In this document: positions 49,860 to 61,262 of the stretch, piece by piece
Layout of the letters: every line of letters starts with the position of its first letter
Numbering within the stretch: the first letter of the stretch is position 1
Assembly (NCBI GenBank): GCA_942486035.1
Contig: CALNXK010000105.1
Coordinates: 1,233,001 to 1,297,000 of the forward strand
DNA from: Porites lobata
Lineage: Eukaryota > Cnidaria > Anthozoa > Scleractinia > Poritidae
Direction of reading: 5' to 3'
DNA length: 64,000 nucleotides
Program-made: the position numbers and the translations under genes
The notes under the pieces: generated by a model
What the model was told of the DNA's origin: nothing
Seen by the model: the letters and a program-made list of their open reading frames with translations, nothing else
Databases searched by the model: none

Positions 49860-50630
49860 CACATGCTGTAAAAAAGAACTGCATTAAAGGAAGAGATAAA
49901 TTTTTACCTTGCGGCCTATATCAAGGCTTTCCTCACGCAGCAACAGGTCCAAGAGTCCAGCTGTATTACTTTTTGGACGGAAATTGTGGCCAAACTCTCT
50001 GAGCTGAGCGATATGAGGAGTGTATGATATAAATAGTAAATCTTTTTTATGCGTACGCTCCAGTAGGAGCTATCGGTTTGTTTACAGAAGAACCTGAAGA
50101 GCAATGCGTATGTTCAATAGGAGAAAGGTGGGAGATACTCTTCCAGGTTCTAGTGCAACAAGAGAAGAAAGACAAGCTCACAACTTGGTTGTTTCACCTA
50201 TCTACAAGTCGGTTTGAGCCTGGTTTGACTCAATCCCACACTGTTGCAAAACAAGCACGGTAACAGCTTGATGGTGCAATCTCGAGATGGAGCCCAAATC
50301 ACTCATGCAACACTTCTACTGTCAAGAAACTGCTACAGAATCATATATCAAGTGCATCATGTACACCGCAAGAGTTGGACATGATGATGTGCCAAATATA
50401 TAGATAAAGCATATCAAGAACCCAAATTTGTTAGGCTTGAAGCTCTACTTTGGAGATTGCAGAGACACCGTGTGGCACCAAACTATCTCAAAGACTACTC
50501 CTTGTTCGCTGCCTCATTGTTTTATTTCTTCTTCTTCTTCTTCTTGTTTACAAGTATGTCAAAATTGGGAAAATCATCTCATCAAAAATGTTACAAACAA
50601 AGAATGGAGGTTGGGTGCTAAACTCTGTGT
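49860..50630. other. Retroelement-flanking DNA
   Basis: Possible 3' portion of the gypsy remnant; no clear domain. A (TTC)n run occurs near 50527-50547. Confidence 0.3.
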
Positions 50631-50639
50631 GTCATCTTA

Positions 50640-51165
50640 GACTAAAAGGGACGTAAGTATATTCTTGCGCGACATCGATAATTTGATTGCACGTTTCTGA
50701 AGATCATCTATATAGTACTGATTTGTCAACATTCATAGTACGAAGGATGTCACTCGATTGGCAGGCATGCGTTTCACCTGTCTACAATAAGGGATACAAA
50801 CAATTGCCTGAAAATTACATGCCAGTTTTCCTTACATGCACATGCAGCAAAATTATGGAACACATTATCTTTTTCAAATATTTTTCGCCACCTTGAGAGT
50901 CATCGTATACTTAACGATTTTAAGCATTGTTGCCGACAATTCGAATCTTCTGAGATTAAGCTGACTGGTTTCGAATTCATTAATGTTGCAAAGGATCTGC
51001 AGAATATATATGGTAGGAGGGCTGATGTGTTTCTCATAGATTTCTCAAAAGCAGCGACAACTGTACCTCATGAAGAAGGTGTGTTTACCATATAAAGAAC
51101 GTTTCTTGGATACAATTTTATACGGTGCGAAGAAGATATTAAGGGCTATACATAAAGGTATAACT
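50640..51165 (+). pseudogene. LINE reverse transcriptase fragment
   Basis: CVSPVYNKGYKQLPENYMPV followed by LTCTCSKIMEHIIF is the early RT region of jockey/CR1-type LINEs. After frameshifts, ADVFLIDFSKA and the following stretch match the RT catalytic-A region. Truncated at both ends. Confidence 0.7.
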
Positions 51166-51287
51166 TCATTTTTTTTTTATCTCATTCCAGTTTTGCAGAC
51201 GGCTCCTAGTCTCAAAGTGACCATCAAACAAAACGCTCTTTTGCGCCAGCGAGTTGTTGTTGTCATTATAGGTCTAAATTATTGTGC

Positions 51288-51520
51288 CTTAGGGCGCTTT
51301 CCAATTGTCAGAACTGACCGGCCACACCAGAGCCCGACCAGTTATTTTGAAAATGAAATAGGGTTTTTCCAAGAGTTTTTCAGGTTGAAAAACGTTCTCT
51401 TTCGTGTATACTATTTAGGATTTGACTGATCTGGCTGGAGAGTTTTGATTAAAAGGGAAACTATCATTGCGACGGGAATGGTCTGGCCGGTCAGTTCTGG
51501 CAAATGGAAAGTGCCCTAAG
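51288..51520. mobile_element. TIR element with roughly 40-bp ends
   Basis: 233 bp. Left end CTTAGGGCGCTTTCC..CAGAACTGACCGGCC; right end GGCCGGTCAGTTCTG..GGAAAGTGCCCTAAG. No coding capacity. Confidence 0.75.
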
Positions 51521-51733
51521 CAGTTCCCTCTCATGACATCGAGAGCGAGCCATTCTAAACACACTGACTTTACACTGCAGTGAGGATTATATTACTTTAA
51601 TCTTTTCCCTCAAGACTTAAAAATAAAAATATTTAGGAAACTTCCAAATATCGTTTTTTGAAATATTGTGAAAGAAATGGTATCATTTGTGAAGAAGGAA
51701 TGACCGCATCCACGACTTCGCTCAGTGATTATT

Positions 51734-52748
51734 GCCTGCGTCGCAGACGCTCTAAACCTTCTGTATATAGCGTCTGCGAATTAGTGCACAACATCGTGTT
51801 CGAATGCCGCAGAGTCGCAAGGACATATGTCGTCGTTTTTGATTGGCTAATTTCTTACACAGTTTGCGATTAGTCCGATTTGAATTAAGTGTTGACAGGT
51901 CAAACATGACTCATAGCTCGTGACAAGAGAGACTGAGCTCGTGATAGTGTGAAACGTGACCTTAGAGTAGACAGTTTGAGCAACAGAGGTTTTTCTTGCT
52001 CTCTTTTTGCGTAGTTTATGCAGTGCGTGGAGTATTCTACACTTTGACTAAGCAATTTTTTTTCCGCTTTGAGTCTCACATTTAGAGGTTATGAAGCTGA
52101 TTTGACCACAGATTCAGTTTACCACTAAAACATTTTTCTTTTACCTCTGCTTAAGCCTTTTTTATTGCGGCTAAATAACCTTAGTTTCTTTGGTTTTCTC
52201 GGAAATGCCTGGACCTGAATAGCTGCATGTGTGTACTTTTTTTTCGCCGTGAATATCATGATTTTCTAATTTGTTTTGACTCTAGAACTGTCGGCTAGAT
52301 TGCAGAATACGCGGCAGTGCATCTGCAGCGTTTGGAAGACGCTGGGAAACCAGTCGGCAAATTTACAAGCAAATTATGGCGTTGAAGGAATCCTCTCAAA
52401 GCATTTTTTTTGTTTAGAAGACGGCTTTAAAGTTCGAACTGCTCTTTCATTGTTTATTGTAAACGATCCTTGCCGACTCCCTTCTGTGAATTTTGACATG
52501 TCACTGCGCCCAACCATCACGCACACGTAAGAATTAGGCCAATCATGAGGCTTATAAGAAACACGTAAGAAATCCGCCTATCCGAAACGTTCACATATGT
52601 CCTTGCAACTCTGCAGGATATTAGAACGAGCTTTTGTGCACTAATTCGCAGACGGACAATACAAATGGTTTAGACGAGTGCGTGGGCCGGCTGCAACGCA
52701 GGCTACAAATGGTTTAGACGAGTGCGTGGGCCGGCTGCAACGCAGGCT
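51734..52748. mobile_element. 1-kb DNA transposon with long (about 110-bp) TIRs
   Basis: The left arm starts GCCTGCGTCGCAGACG and runs through TCTGCGAATTAGTGCACAA and CAAGGACATATG. The right arm is its diverged complement (CATATGTCCTTG, TTGTGCACTAATTCGCAGA, CTGCAACGCAGGCT). The last 44 bp (52661-52704) are exactly duplicated in tandem at 52705-52748. An 84-codon ORF inside (52276-52530) has no recognised domain, so the element looks non-autonomous. The superfamily is not assigned. Confidence 0.75.
52661..52748. repeat. Exact 44-bp tandem duplication of the transposon end
   Basis: Two identical copies, 52661-52704 and 52705-52748, each starting ACAAATGGTTTAGACGAG and ending AACGCAGGCT. Confidence 0.9.
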
Positions 52749-52759
52749 AAGTGATTAGG

Positions 52760-55100
52760 AAGTGCTCAGTGATTAGGAAGTGAACGTGAGATGGTTGCCG
52801 ATTGTACACAGTCTATTCTAAGGGCTCAAAATTACTTCGTAGTCAAACAATGCATGTAAATGAGTCTAACAAACACGAAAACTTAAACTTAAATTATCTT
52901 AGGAGGCGATTTGGCTGAGCTGTACCCGTCAAGTGTGGGGTTTTAGTTATCAAAGTCACGAAACACCCCTAAAAAATGTTGACATGCGTAAGGAACTTGC
53001 TTCGCAGTGTCAAGTTATCAAATCAATGTAATAGTGAACGAACAGAGTTTCAAGGAAGAGTAAACGAGCAAAGGTAAAGAAAATAGGTAAGAAGGAAACT
53101 TTTAAAGTAATACGTTTTATTGCTCAGTTTACATAGAAAGAGACCTCAAGGCACCATTGTGCAATTAACTTAAATGTGCTCAATCACATTTTCCGAGGGA
53201 AGGATATTATCTTTCATCCTTAATAACTAGTTTTAAAATAACAACTGATAACTCACATCCACAGAGACTAATATTTCTAAACCTTAAACGCTTACATTTT
53301 CCCCTTTTTTTGCACACACAAGTGTAAGAACTAAGAGTATGTCAAAGTTATGTTTTTTCACAGATCATCTCACTTTTAAAAAACCAAGGAAAAGCTTTTT
53401 TATTATCATTAAACGCACCCAACAAGGGTAAATCTGGGGAAATCAAATCGTTTTTGACAGCATTTCGCCAGCAGTAAAAATAAAACAAAAATTTAGGGCT
53501 ATAATTTTATATTCAAAGCTCTATCACATAATAAAGTTCGTTTTTATTCTTGCTTCGGAAGGTTAACTTTCAAAATGGTATGTTCAGAAGGTGATTGGAC
53601 AAACTGTTCATGTAATTGCATTCGAAGACGCCGTAAAAGTTGTTCTGGTGTTTTCTATTCAAGTGTAGCTTTTAAAATTTACTCATCTTTCTCGTAATTT
53701 TGCTTCTAAAATTTTTGATGGTCCTGATCTTATCAATTCCGACACCTCTGTTAATTATGCGTTAGATATATCATTCATTGTTGCTTTTAAAACTCTTACC
53801 CTCTTGAATTACGCGATTTTTACTTAATGCCACATTTTTTTTCTTAGTATAATATAAGTGTTTAAATCATGTCTCCAAAAACGAAATAAAGTCGTGGAAA
53901 TAATATCCATTCCACGAGCCCAATTTCAAAGTAACTTGGAGTTATTTTAAACCCCAGAAGGAAATAAGACGATTACATCAACCTCTGCGTTTCCCTTTAT
54001 CTCCGCTTTTATGTGTTTAGAGCTTCCCGTAATAAACATCTTCATTAGCTGAAAAATTCCGGTGGTGCATTTATATAAATGAATGTTGTTTTGTTGAGGT
54101 AATGCTGCCGTGGCAAGGGGAAAACGAAGAGCACACTATTCGAATTCCTATTCAAGGTAATTTTAAATTATTTCAACATCCCTTCCAATTTCATGACAAA
54201 ACAATAGGTCGATGCCCCGTTCGCATTTGCAAACGTGTAGAGGGACCATGCAGTATCTCTGATCTAACACACAAGAATAAATTTTTTCGTGAATTGAAAT
54301 TGTTCTATTCAAAGCTTAAAGTAGCCGGTCAAATACTTATGAAAACAAAGATTGATTTCATATTGAATGTTTTGTTTTCTTTGTTCTTGTTGAAGAGGGG
54401 AAAGGGGGGGAATAGCAAGAAGAAAAGTTTCAAGTTTCAGAAATTGTCAACTCTATATACGGTGTTTCTGTCTCCGTCGTCAAAATCTTCTTTTAAGTCA
54501 TGAAAATTGACGTTGAAGTAGGTATTCCATTCAATGGACTGGCAAGTTACTTTCCGTAGGGTGGCCATTTTGTCGATGCAAGAGCAAGCCTTTCTAAAGC
54601 TTGAATGCCGAATTCTGTTTAGCGTACGCTGCCTGTTGAAAACGATAAAAGTAACTATGATTCGCTATGATATAAAGTAACTATGATAAAAGTAACTATG
54701 ATATTCATTGTTGTAATTTTTATTATTTAAAGCAGTCTGCAATACTCTGTTGAGAGTGAAGACTTAAATAGGTAAATGATCTTTTTTAGCATCTGACGCA
54801 AATCAGTGATATCTCTCTACAATTCACGCATTACCGCACTCCTCTTTCTTAAGATTTTCAACAATCTGGCTTTTTTCCAGTCATGTGGCATCCTCTCCTC
54901 TTAGGAGGAGTCTGGCGAGCATGTTGTGAGAACGTAAAGGCAATTACTGTTTAGTACTCGTTCTGTGTATAGCGGCCCCTTTTCGATCTCTTATGGCCTC
55001 GGATTATATTTAGTTCCAAGCCATCTTGATTCCATATAATTGACAGTATATACCTCGCCATTCCATCTGCTATAATGATGAATCTTTTTGTCTAGTGCAT
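52760..55100. other. Intergenic DNA, no supported gene
   Basis: A 133-codon ORF at 54102-54503 ends in a Lys/Ser-rich tail and shows no domain. Short AAGTAACTATGATA repeats lie near 54648-54705. Nothing else is recognised. Confidence 0.35.
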
Positions 55101-55104
55101 GGTT

Positions 55105-55250
55105 CTTAGATTTCACATATGTGGTGTTGTATGCCGGGATATACAGATTGTTATGAGCTAGACCAAGAAGGATTGTGTAGCTTTGGTGCTTAATGTGGTT
55201 GTAACCTAGTTCAATCGGTTCTGACTTAAATGTGAATATTTCAAACTCTG
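55105..55250 (+). repeat. 5' LTR-like direct repeat
   Basis: Contains CAGATTGTTATGAGCTAGACC and AATGTGGTTGTAACC..TTCAATCGGTT, repeated in the same orientation and order at 59770-59905. It sits 60 bp before a gag-like ORF, as an LTR would. Confidence 0.5.
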
Positions 55251-55312
55251 AAATAGACTAGGAAACTGGGAAATATGCGGAGAAAAGAGAACGTAAACAC
55301 TGAACTGGAAAC

Positions 55313-55830
55313 ATGAACGCGTTCGCTTGTAGGCAAACCGACTACCGTGGGGCGAAGTTGGTGACGATGAACACGCGTTCTTATGAGAGTTTTCTCGAAG
55401 CGAAGGGTACCACAAAAGATGCAAAAAAATTGGCCTTACTCTTATATTGCGCTAGAAAAGATGTACAGCACATTTTTGTTACGCTAAGCGACCCTAGATC
55501 TGCACCAGAAGAAGAAACTCTGAATGCGAAAGCATTGAAATTACTGGATGCACATTTTCCCGGCAAGTAAACGTCACATTTGAAAGACATTAGTTCCGAC
55601 AAGCAAGACAGGAGGAGTCCGACACAGCAGATCTGTGACCAGACTATTCCAGCTTGCCAAAAACTGCGACTTCCTCAAATCGAAGAACATGATCTTTGCA
55701 GGAAGCGCCTCACACTTCCGAGGGCCGCTCCGAGATATTGTTTGATTTATGAAATGTGCCGAAAGTCGCGGGCGCAGTCGATTAATACTAATTCACAAAG
55801 CGGATATAAGGAGAGCTAATGAGACTATAG
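55313..55830 (+). pseudogene. Ty3/gypsy-type gag remnant
   Basis: An 85-codon open piece (YESFLEAKGTTKDAKKLALL) resembles the N-terminal half of gypsy gag. After a frameshift, the pattern VTFERH..FRQARQEES and a later REIL/MCRKSR stretch continue the same family. Interrupted by stops. Confidence 0.6.
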
Positions 55831-55879
55831 TAAGGGAATATCATTCCATACTTACGGGAGAAAGGGAGATATGTCCAGA

Positions 55880-56160
55880 AATGGCACTCATTGGCGAAAA
55901 TGGCGAAAATTCACCAATGTTGGGCGAATATTCTTATGAAGTAGCAAGGGTTCTCTTTGAGAGTGGAGAATATGGTGAATATGGCGACCAGTCGCCAAAG
56001 TATAGCAGAAATTCAAGTGAGATGGTAAATTGGGCCATTTGAAAGTGGCGAAAACGATGAATTCGGCGAAAATGGCGAAAGTTTACCAAAACTGTCGGAA
56101 AAAGTTAAATAAATTGATCGTTAGTTCTCTTTTTGGTGGAAATGCCGAAAATGGTAAAAA
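55880..56160. repeat. Degenerate GGCGAAAATGGCGAA repeat
   Basis: GGCGAAAATGGCGAAA, GAATATGGTGAATATGGCGA and GGCGAAAATGGCGAAAG recur irregularly. Related complementary motifs (CCATTTTCACCATTTT, TTCGCCATTTTCGTC) appear at 57870-57975. Confidence 0.5.
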
Positions 56161-56189
56161 TCGTCAAAGTGTTAGTAGAACTTTAATGA

Positions 56190-57620
56190 GATGGCAAAGG
56201 AAATGAGTAAACCACAGGCACTTAAATTACAGAAGTATTCTATTACACCATTTAAAGTGGATGACAAAGAATGGCTCAGGTTTTGGAATCAGTTCGTAGT
56301 AGACGTTGATAACTCTTAAATTTCTAAGATAAGCAATTTAATTATTTGCTTGAGCTGGTAGAAGGGGAACCGAGGAGTCAAATTCTTGGCTTACCGCAAA
56401 CTGTTGAGGGCTATGAAGAAGCAAAAAGGATCCTAGAACTTACTTATGGTAAAAACATGGCGGTTGTCAAGGCATTAATTAACGATTTGGAAACACTTCT
56501 AAACATTACAAGCCTCACTGAAGTAAAAGAGATCCATGAGTCTTACTACCAGCTGTCTAGAACTGTGAGAGCCATAAACACAATGAAGAAATTGCAAAGT
56601 GCACAAAACTATGTTTACAGCAGTATGGACAGGCCCGGACTAGTGAGAGAAGTTTTAGTACAAAAGGATGATGATTGGGAGGAGTGAGGGTTAGAGGGGC
56701 TTGTAGAAAGCTTAGGGGTTTAAGGCCTGGGTCAAAGGTGTTTTCAGAGCATATGAATGATTAGCAATATCTCTCGCTAGGAGAACCAGAACAAAATGAA
56801 TATTTTCCCCAAAAGTAAATGTTGAGGTTCTCTCGTGACTTAACGTTTAATTATGGTCACGTGACAGGTCACATGACCAAAAATTGAAAATAAACGAAAT
56901 TGGCAAATTGGTGTCGAATTTACTTTGTTTGGATAAACAAATTGCTAAGTACACAAGCGAATGTTGCATAGAGGAGGTCACTAACCAAGTGCCGCATGCG
57001 AGAGAAGCTCTGGGTTCCTAAACTGAGGTCATTGACGAAGAAGGTGATTCAGAACTGTAATATTTGCAAGCGCTACCTGGAGAAACTTATATCTGCGTCG
57101 CGTAAGACAACTAAATCCCGGCAAACCTTTAGGGTTGAAATTTCCGACCCTTTCGCAGTAACAGGAGTGGACCTTGCTGGTCCAGTTTAATCCAGGTTGA
57201 AGAAGTCTGTTACTGCCAAAGCGTACATTGCATTATTTACCTGTACCAGCACCCGCGCAGTACACCTGAAGCTGTGTCGTGATCTCTCGTCTGCTGAATT
57301 TCAAAGAGCCGTAAAGGAGTTTATTGCCAGGTGAGGATGCCCTGAGGCCCTTATAAGTGACAATGGAAAACGTGTGGCTACGGATTGAAGCCTAGGCAAG
57401 GAAATGGATATATTGTCGAGCATCCCCAGCAACTTTTGTGCAACTTAAAAATTGGAGAAGAGAATCCTGCTTACAAGCTTAACCCTGACGCAGAAGTGTT
57501 CGTACCAAGAGTGAGCTGAGGCCAAGCGGGAGGACCAAAGAGACTGCAAATAAGCTGTTCAAAGACATTGCTGCACAAGAAGTTGAAGATGGTGACTGGC
57601 ATTTAAGCTGATAAACACTT
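56190..57620 (+). pseudogene. BEL/Pao LTR retrotransposon remnant
   Basis: Begins with a gag-like segment typical of BEL/Pao (ITPFKVDDKEWLRFWNQF, about 56240). A 113-codon open piece follows (56346-56687; QTVEGYEEAKRILELTYGKN). An integrase H2C2 and core region covers 56996-57360 (KLWVPKLRSLTKKVIQNC, ISDPFAVTGVDLAGPV, STRAVHLKLC), then a C-terminal tail. The protease and reverse transcriptase regions are missing between about 56.7 and 57.0 kb. Inactive. Confidence 0.75.
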
Positions 57621-57639
57621 TAATGATGGGAGGGTGTTG

Positions 57640-58075
57640 AGAACGTTTTCAACATTTCGTGACTGTTATATGAAGTCTTTTTGCCTAGCCTCGTTTTGAG
57701 TAATACTTTTACTAGTACCTCGTGTTTTTCGAGTGGGTTCCTGAAAATACTTGTTGTTGTTCGGTAAGACGTTTTCGTTACTACTTGTACTTGAGGATAA
57801 GATTAAACGTGGTGAGTTTTCGGAACTATTTAGTTGCTCTCGTGTTTTCCACCCCCATGTTTTAGCCATTTTCACCATTTTCTTCAAAATCGCTGCCATC
57901 CCTTTTTAATATTTGCCAAATGGCAAATTGTTGCCAGATTGCCTTTTTTCACCAGGTTCGCCATTTTCGTCAACTTAAAGTAAATATCGTTTATTCCACT
58001 CTCTTGCAGATAACTGAATTAACAATTCAAGCGGTTATAAATAACAATCATTCTACATTAAAGCTATGTTTTAAT
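57640..58075. other. Low-complexity spacer
   Basis: TGGCAAA and GCCATTTTC-type motifs; a 77-codon minus ORF (57899-57666) is a by-product of this composition. Confidence 0.35.
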
Positions 58076-58079
58076 TATA

Positions 58080-58990
58080 CTACATGTACTTAAAAAACCC
58101 CTTGAAATGATGATCATGACGGATTCTTAAATGACGAATATTTGAAAGTAAAAAAGTTCTCTGATCTCTTAGTTCTCTTGAACTTATTGAATGGTCGAGA
58201 AGAGCCAGGTCTAAGGTTTTAAGGATTAGTTTTTTGTTGGACACCAAGCACGATAATGGGTAGTCACCGACGTCTGTCGTCTCAGCCATAAATTTATGAC
58301 ATATGAGCTCCCGTCTGTTGGAAAGTGTAGTTTCGTTGGCTAGCGACAGCGCTTGACTGTACGAACTGTTGTGATATATGTTTTTAAGTGCCCTTTTTTG
58401 CACGGACTCTATTCTATCTGACAGCCGGGAATGTCTTGCCACACCTGCACGGCATATACTGAAATCGGTACCTTCAGCATGTCTTGTTCTCGCACGCCAG
58501 CTCCCTTTAATAGTCTATGAACGTAAAGTTTCTTTGATGCCTTAGCTGTATAAATATAGTCAACATGGCAGCTCCATTTCAAGTTCTCATTAATGATTAC
58601 TCCAAGCAATTTTTATGATGAAATTCTTTCCACCATTTGGTTTCCTATATGCAGGGGTCTCATTATAGTGTTCGGATTTCCCACAAAGTTCACGACCATC
58701 TCCTTACACTTTTTTTGGGTTAAGCCTCATACTGTGTTCCATACAATAATTATGTCCATCTCTAACAGCAAAATCCAACAGGGTATACCCGAGCTATGTA
58801 GTATAACTTCAAAAGCAGTCGTGTCATCAACATACTTTAATCTTGAGTGCCAATCACCAAGTAGTCTATTAATCATTATAGCAAAAAAGTGTAAATCCAG
58901 GTTTAGTTCCCTGTGGAACACCACCATGGGGGTGGCGCCATGGAGACAGGGGGAACTACCTACTCTCACAGAGCAGAGCAGTTTCCTGTG
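58080..58990 (-). pseudogene. LINE reverse transcriptase fragment
   Basis: Read on the minus strand from 58969. A YVDDT catalytic motif (SRLKYVDDTTAF) is followed, after frame changes, by LLGVIINENLKWSCHVDYI (58609-58550) and the thumb/C-terminal stretch RIESVQKRALKNIYHNSSY (58410-58350). Jockey/CR1-type. The fingers region before YVDDT is absent. Confidence 0.75.
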
Positions 58991-58999
58991 TCAACTGCC

Positions 59000-59765
59000 T
59001 CGTGTATTACATGTAGTAAATAAATCAGTGCTTGTTTAGTTGAGTGCCCTTCCCTAGCATATTGTCTTGGGTCGATATCGCAGTTCACCTGTTTGAGTAA
59101 CCTTCTATAGGTGAAACCTTCCGAGACTTAAGCTAAGTAGCAGGTGTTAACTCGCAAGGGGTAGTATGGGTATACGCGTTTAATGTTCGGAAACAGCTCT
59201 GCCCCTAGGCTTTATAGACACACCATTTAACAAGCACTGAGCGTGTGCGAAAGTGCATACTGACGACCTCCACGATGACAAAATCATCCGCAGTCGTACA
59301 GTTGAACAGTATGTCAGCGGGTTGCGGAATACTATTGAGAGTATCCTTAACAAGGGACTAACCCTTAATAAAACCCAGAAAAGAGCAGGACAGGAGACAT
59401 CGGACAGGAGCGTGTAGTTGCGTAGTATGCAAGCCGCTCCTTAGGACAACAAAACCCAAGAAAGACCAGTAAAGAAAGGAAGTCACAGGGGTACTTAAAA
59501 GACAACGAGGTGTACGAACTGTTTTAAAACAATAGAGAGGATGGAGAAACTCTACTGAAAACTCTAATTAGACTCATGGTCGAAACGTATTACCTCGTTG
59601 GGAGTAACACTTTACCAACAATTTCAAACACAGTAATCGCGCTAACAACGTACGTATCAGCTCGTTCAGTGTGACGCATTCATTAATAAAAACTAAAGTC
59701 AGGGTGGCCCGTTGGGAGCTCCTTAAGCCGTTATGTTTTATTTTATGTTATTGACTAGTTCTTAG
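59000..59765. other. Intergenic DNA, nothing recognised
   Basis: May belong to the LTR element between the direct repeats; no readable domain. Confidence 0.3.
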
Positions 59766-59769
59766 AGAA

Positions 59770-59905
59770 AAAAAGTTGAGGTGTATGTTCGGATGGGCAG
59801 ATTATTATGAGCTAGACCAAAGGGGTTGTTTTGTTCAGTCTAGGTTCTATGTGGTTGTAATCCGTTTCAATCGGTTACTTAAATGAGACCATTTAGACTC
59901 TACAA
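59770..59905 (+). repeat. 3' LTR-like direct repeat
   Basis: Matches 55105-55250 in order: CAGATTATTATGAGCTAGACC, ATGTGGTTGTAATCC, TTTCAATCGGTTACTTAAATG. Confidence 0.5.
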
Positions 59906-59959
59906 CATATCAAAGATAGGCACCGACTTTCGGGAAAGAAGAGTCTAATCTAGTCTAAT

Positions 59960-60238
59960 CTAGTCCTCAGTCGTGCAGCATTCGTCTGGCTTTCCCTGAG
60001 CATTAGATCTGTGAGGTGACATGTCTCCGGCGCTGATATAAAGTTTAAAGTTTGTCATTGTTTCTGTTACCTGTTCAAATTCACTGCATGGAGGATTAGC
60101 CCCCGTATCTAAGCCATATTCCTTCTGGACAGCCTTACTCTCACGGCGGGGAAGCAGGTTTGGTTTCAGTAGAGCAATAACAATTTCGCCATTAATGAAC
60201 TTATCGCAAACCAATTTTGACAGCTTAAGATAAGAAAA
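59960..60238 (-). CDS. Possible terminal exon of an unassigned minus-strand gene
   Basis: Open from about 60214 to the stop at 59960. A pyrimidine-rich tract ending in AG precedes it on the minus strand. The translation (e.g. MTNFKLYISAGDMSPHRSNA) has balanced composition unlike the surrounding repeats, with no known domain. No further exon was found, so this may be chance. Confidence 0.2.
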   Translation of the reverse strand, partial: FSYLKLSKLVCDKFINGEIVIALLKPNLLPRRESKAVQKEYGLDTGANPPCSEFEQVTETMTNFKLYISAGDMSPHRSNAQGKPDECCTTED

Positions 60239-60440
60239 AAAAAAAAACGTTTTGACGTCCGTGTTGCCATAGTAACGTTATTGCGTAAAGCGTCATTGGT
60301 TCAATTTTACCCTCGTTTCAATTTCAAACTTATTTTTATTAACATTAATATACCTAAACATGAAAGGTTAATAATATTTGAGCAAAGAGTAAAACTATCC
60401 GCAACACTGTATACATGTGCTTTTGTTTCGTAGAGTCAAT

Positions 60441-60713
60441 ATGGAAAAGCTTAAAAGTGCCTTGCTGGTTGTGTTCCTACTTGAAGAAATGCTTCTTTCG
60501 TCCGCTTATGGTGTCGTTGTCAATTCAAACGGAAGGAACCAGATACCTGTTAGAGATGCACGTCCAAGTACTTTGGAAGAAATGGAAAACGTCCCCCATA
60601 AAGCGAGAAACATCCGGCGCAAAGCTGTCAACGACAAGTACGACACTGTTAAAAACTCACAGACACATCCAAAATTCTTAAATGCTGGCTTCTATGGACC
60701 CCCCAAACATTAG
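60441..60713 (+). CDS. Predicted small secreted peptide precursor
   Basis: 90 residues. The N-terminus MEKLKSALLVVFLLEEMLLS has the shape of a signal peptide, with likely cleavage after SSAYG. The remaining part of about 66 residues is hydrophilic, has no cysteine, contains a dibasic site (NIRRKAV) and ends NAGFYGPPKH. A splice acceptor (TTTTGTTTCGTAG) precedes at 60433, so a 5' non-coding exon probably exists upstream. AATAAA overlaps 60719-60724 right after the stop, and another lies at 60809-60814. An ATG 24 nt earlier (60417) is in frame but lies before the acceptor. Role unknown: a processed peptide hormone, or a matrix or venom-like secretory product, are all open. Confidence 0.5.
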   Translation: MEKLKSALLVVFLLEEMLLSSAYGVVVNSNGRNQIPVRDARPSTLEEMENVPHKARNIRRKAVNDKYDTVKNSQTHPKFLNAGFYGPPKH

Positions 60714-60808
60714 TGATAAATAAACGACTGGCCGTGATCCAAAACCATTTAAAAGATAAATTGTTACCACTGAGAATTGTAACATTAACAACATAAGAAA
60801 CGAGATGC

Positions 60809-60814
60809 AATAAA
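60809..60814 (+). terminator. Polyadenylation signal of the small secreted gene
   Basis: AATAAA about 96 nt after the stop; the nearer one at 60719 is probably too close to the stop to be the only signal. Confidence 0.45.
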
Positions 60815-61066
60815 GATGATTTCTTCTCATTTAATATTCTACTGCTAAAAATACTTCATTTTCTAGATTAAAGGACGAGTGGATGGCATCTCCCATCAAC
60901 GCCATCTGCTTTTCTTGAGCTCTCCGTGCGCAGCCGAACACAATGGGTTATCGGAGATTTCTTAACCTACTCGAAAGCGAGAAATTTCGGGATTGACATA
61001 AGCTTAAGTATAGAATGTGAGAAGTCTATAGAGCGTTTTCAGTCTCTTTAAACAATTAGAAAGTGT

Positions 61067-61262
61067 GTGTTTACAACCAACAACCCCCAACATCGGTGGA
61101 TGTTACATACTGAATCCAATTGCACACCCTGTTGTTGTATGTTGTTGCGTGTTGTTTGGAGTTGTTGCAGCAGGTTTGACACCACTGCAGCCAACACGGA
61201 CGCAACAACTCCCAGCATTCTAGGGCCAACAATCTTGGGAGTTGTTGCGTCCGTTTGCACGT
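61067..61262. mobile_element. GTTGTTGC-rich inverted-repeat element
   Basis: A 17-bp-arm hairpin at 61198-61252 (GGACGCAACAACTCCCA / TGGGAGTTGTTGCGTCC), preceded by many GTTGTTG and CAACAACT repeats. Overlapping ORFs on both strands are by-products of the symmetry. Confidence 0.5.

Noticed and set aside
58593..59039. 148-codon plus-strand ORF
   Set aside because: Antisense to a minus-strand LINE reverse transcriptase that shows YVDDT.
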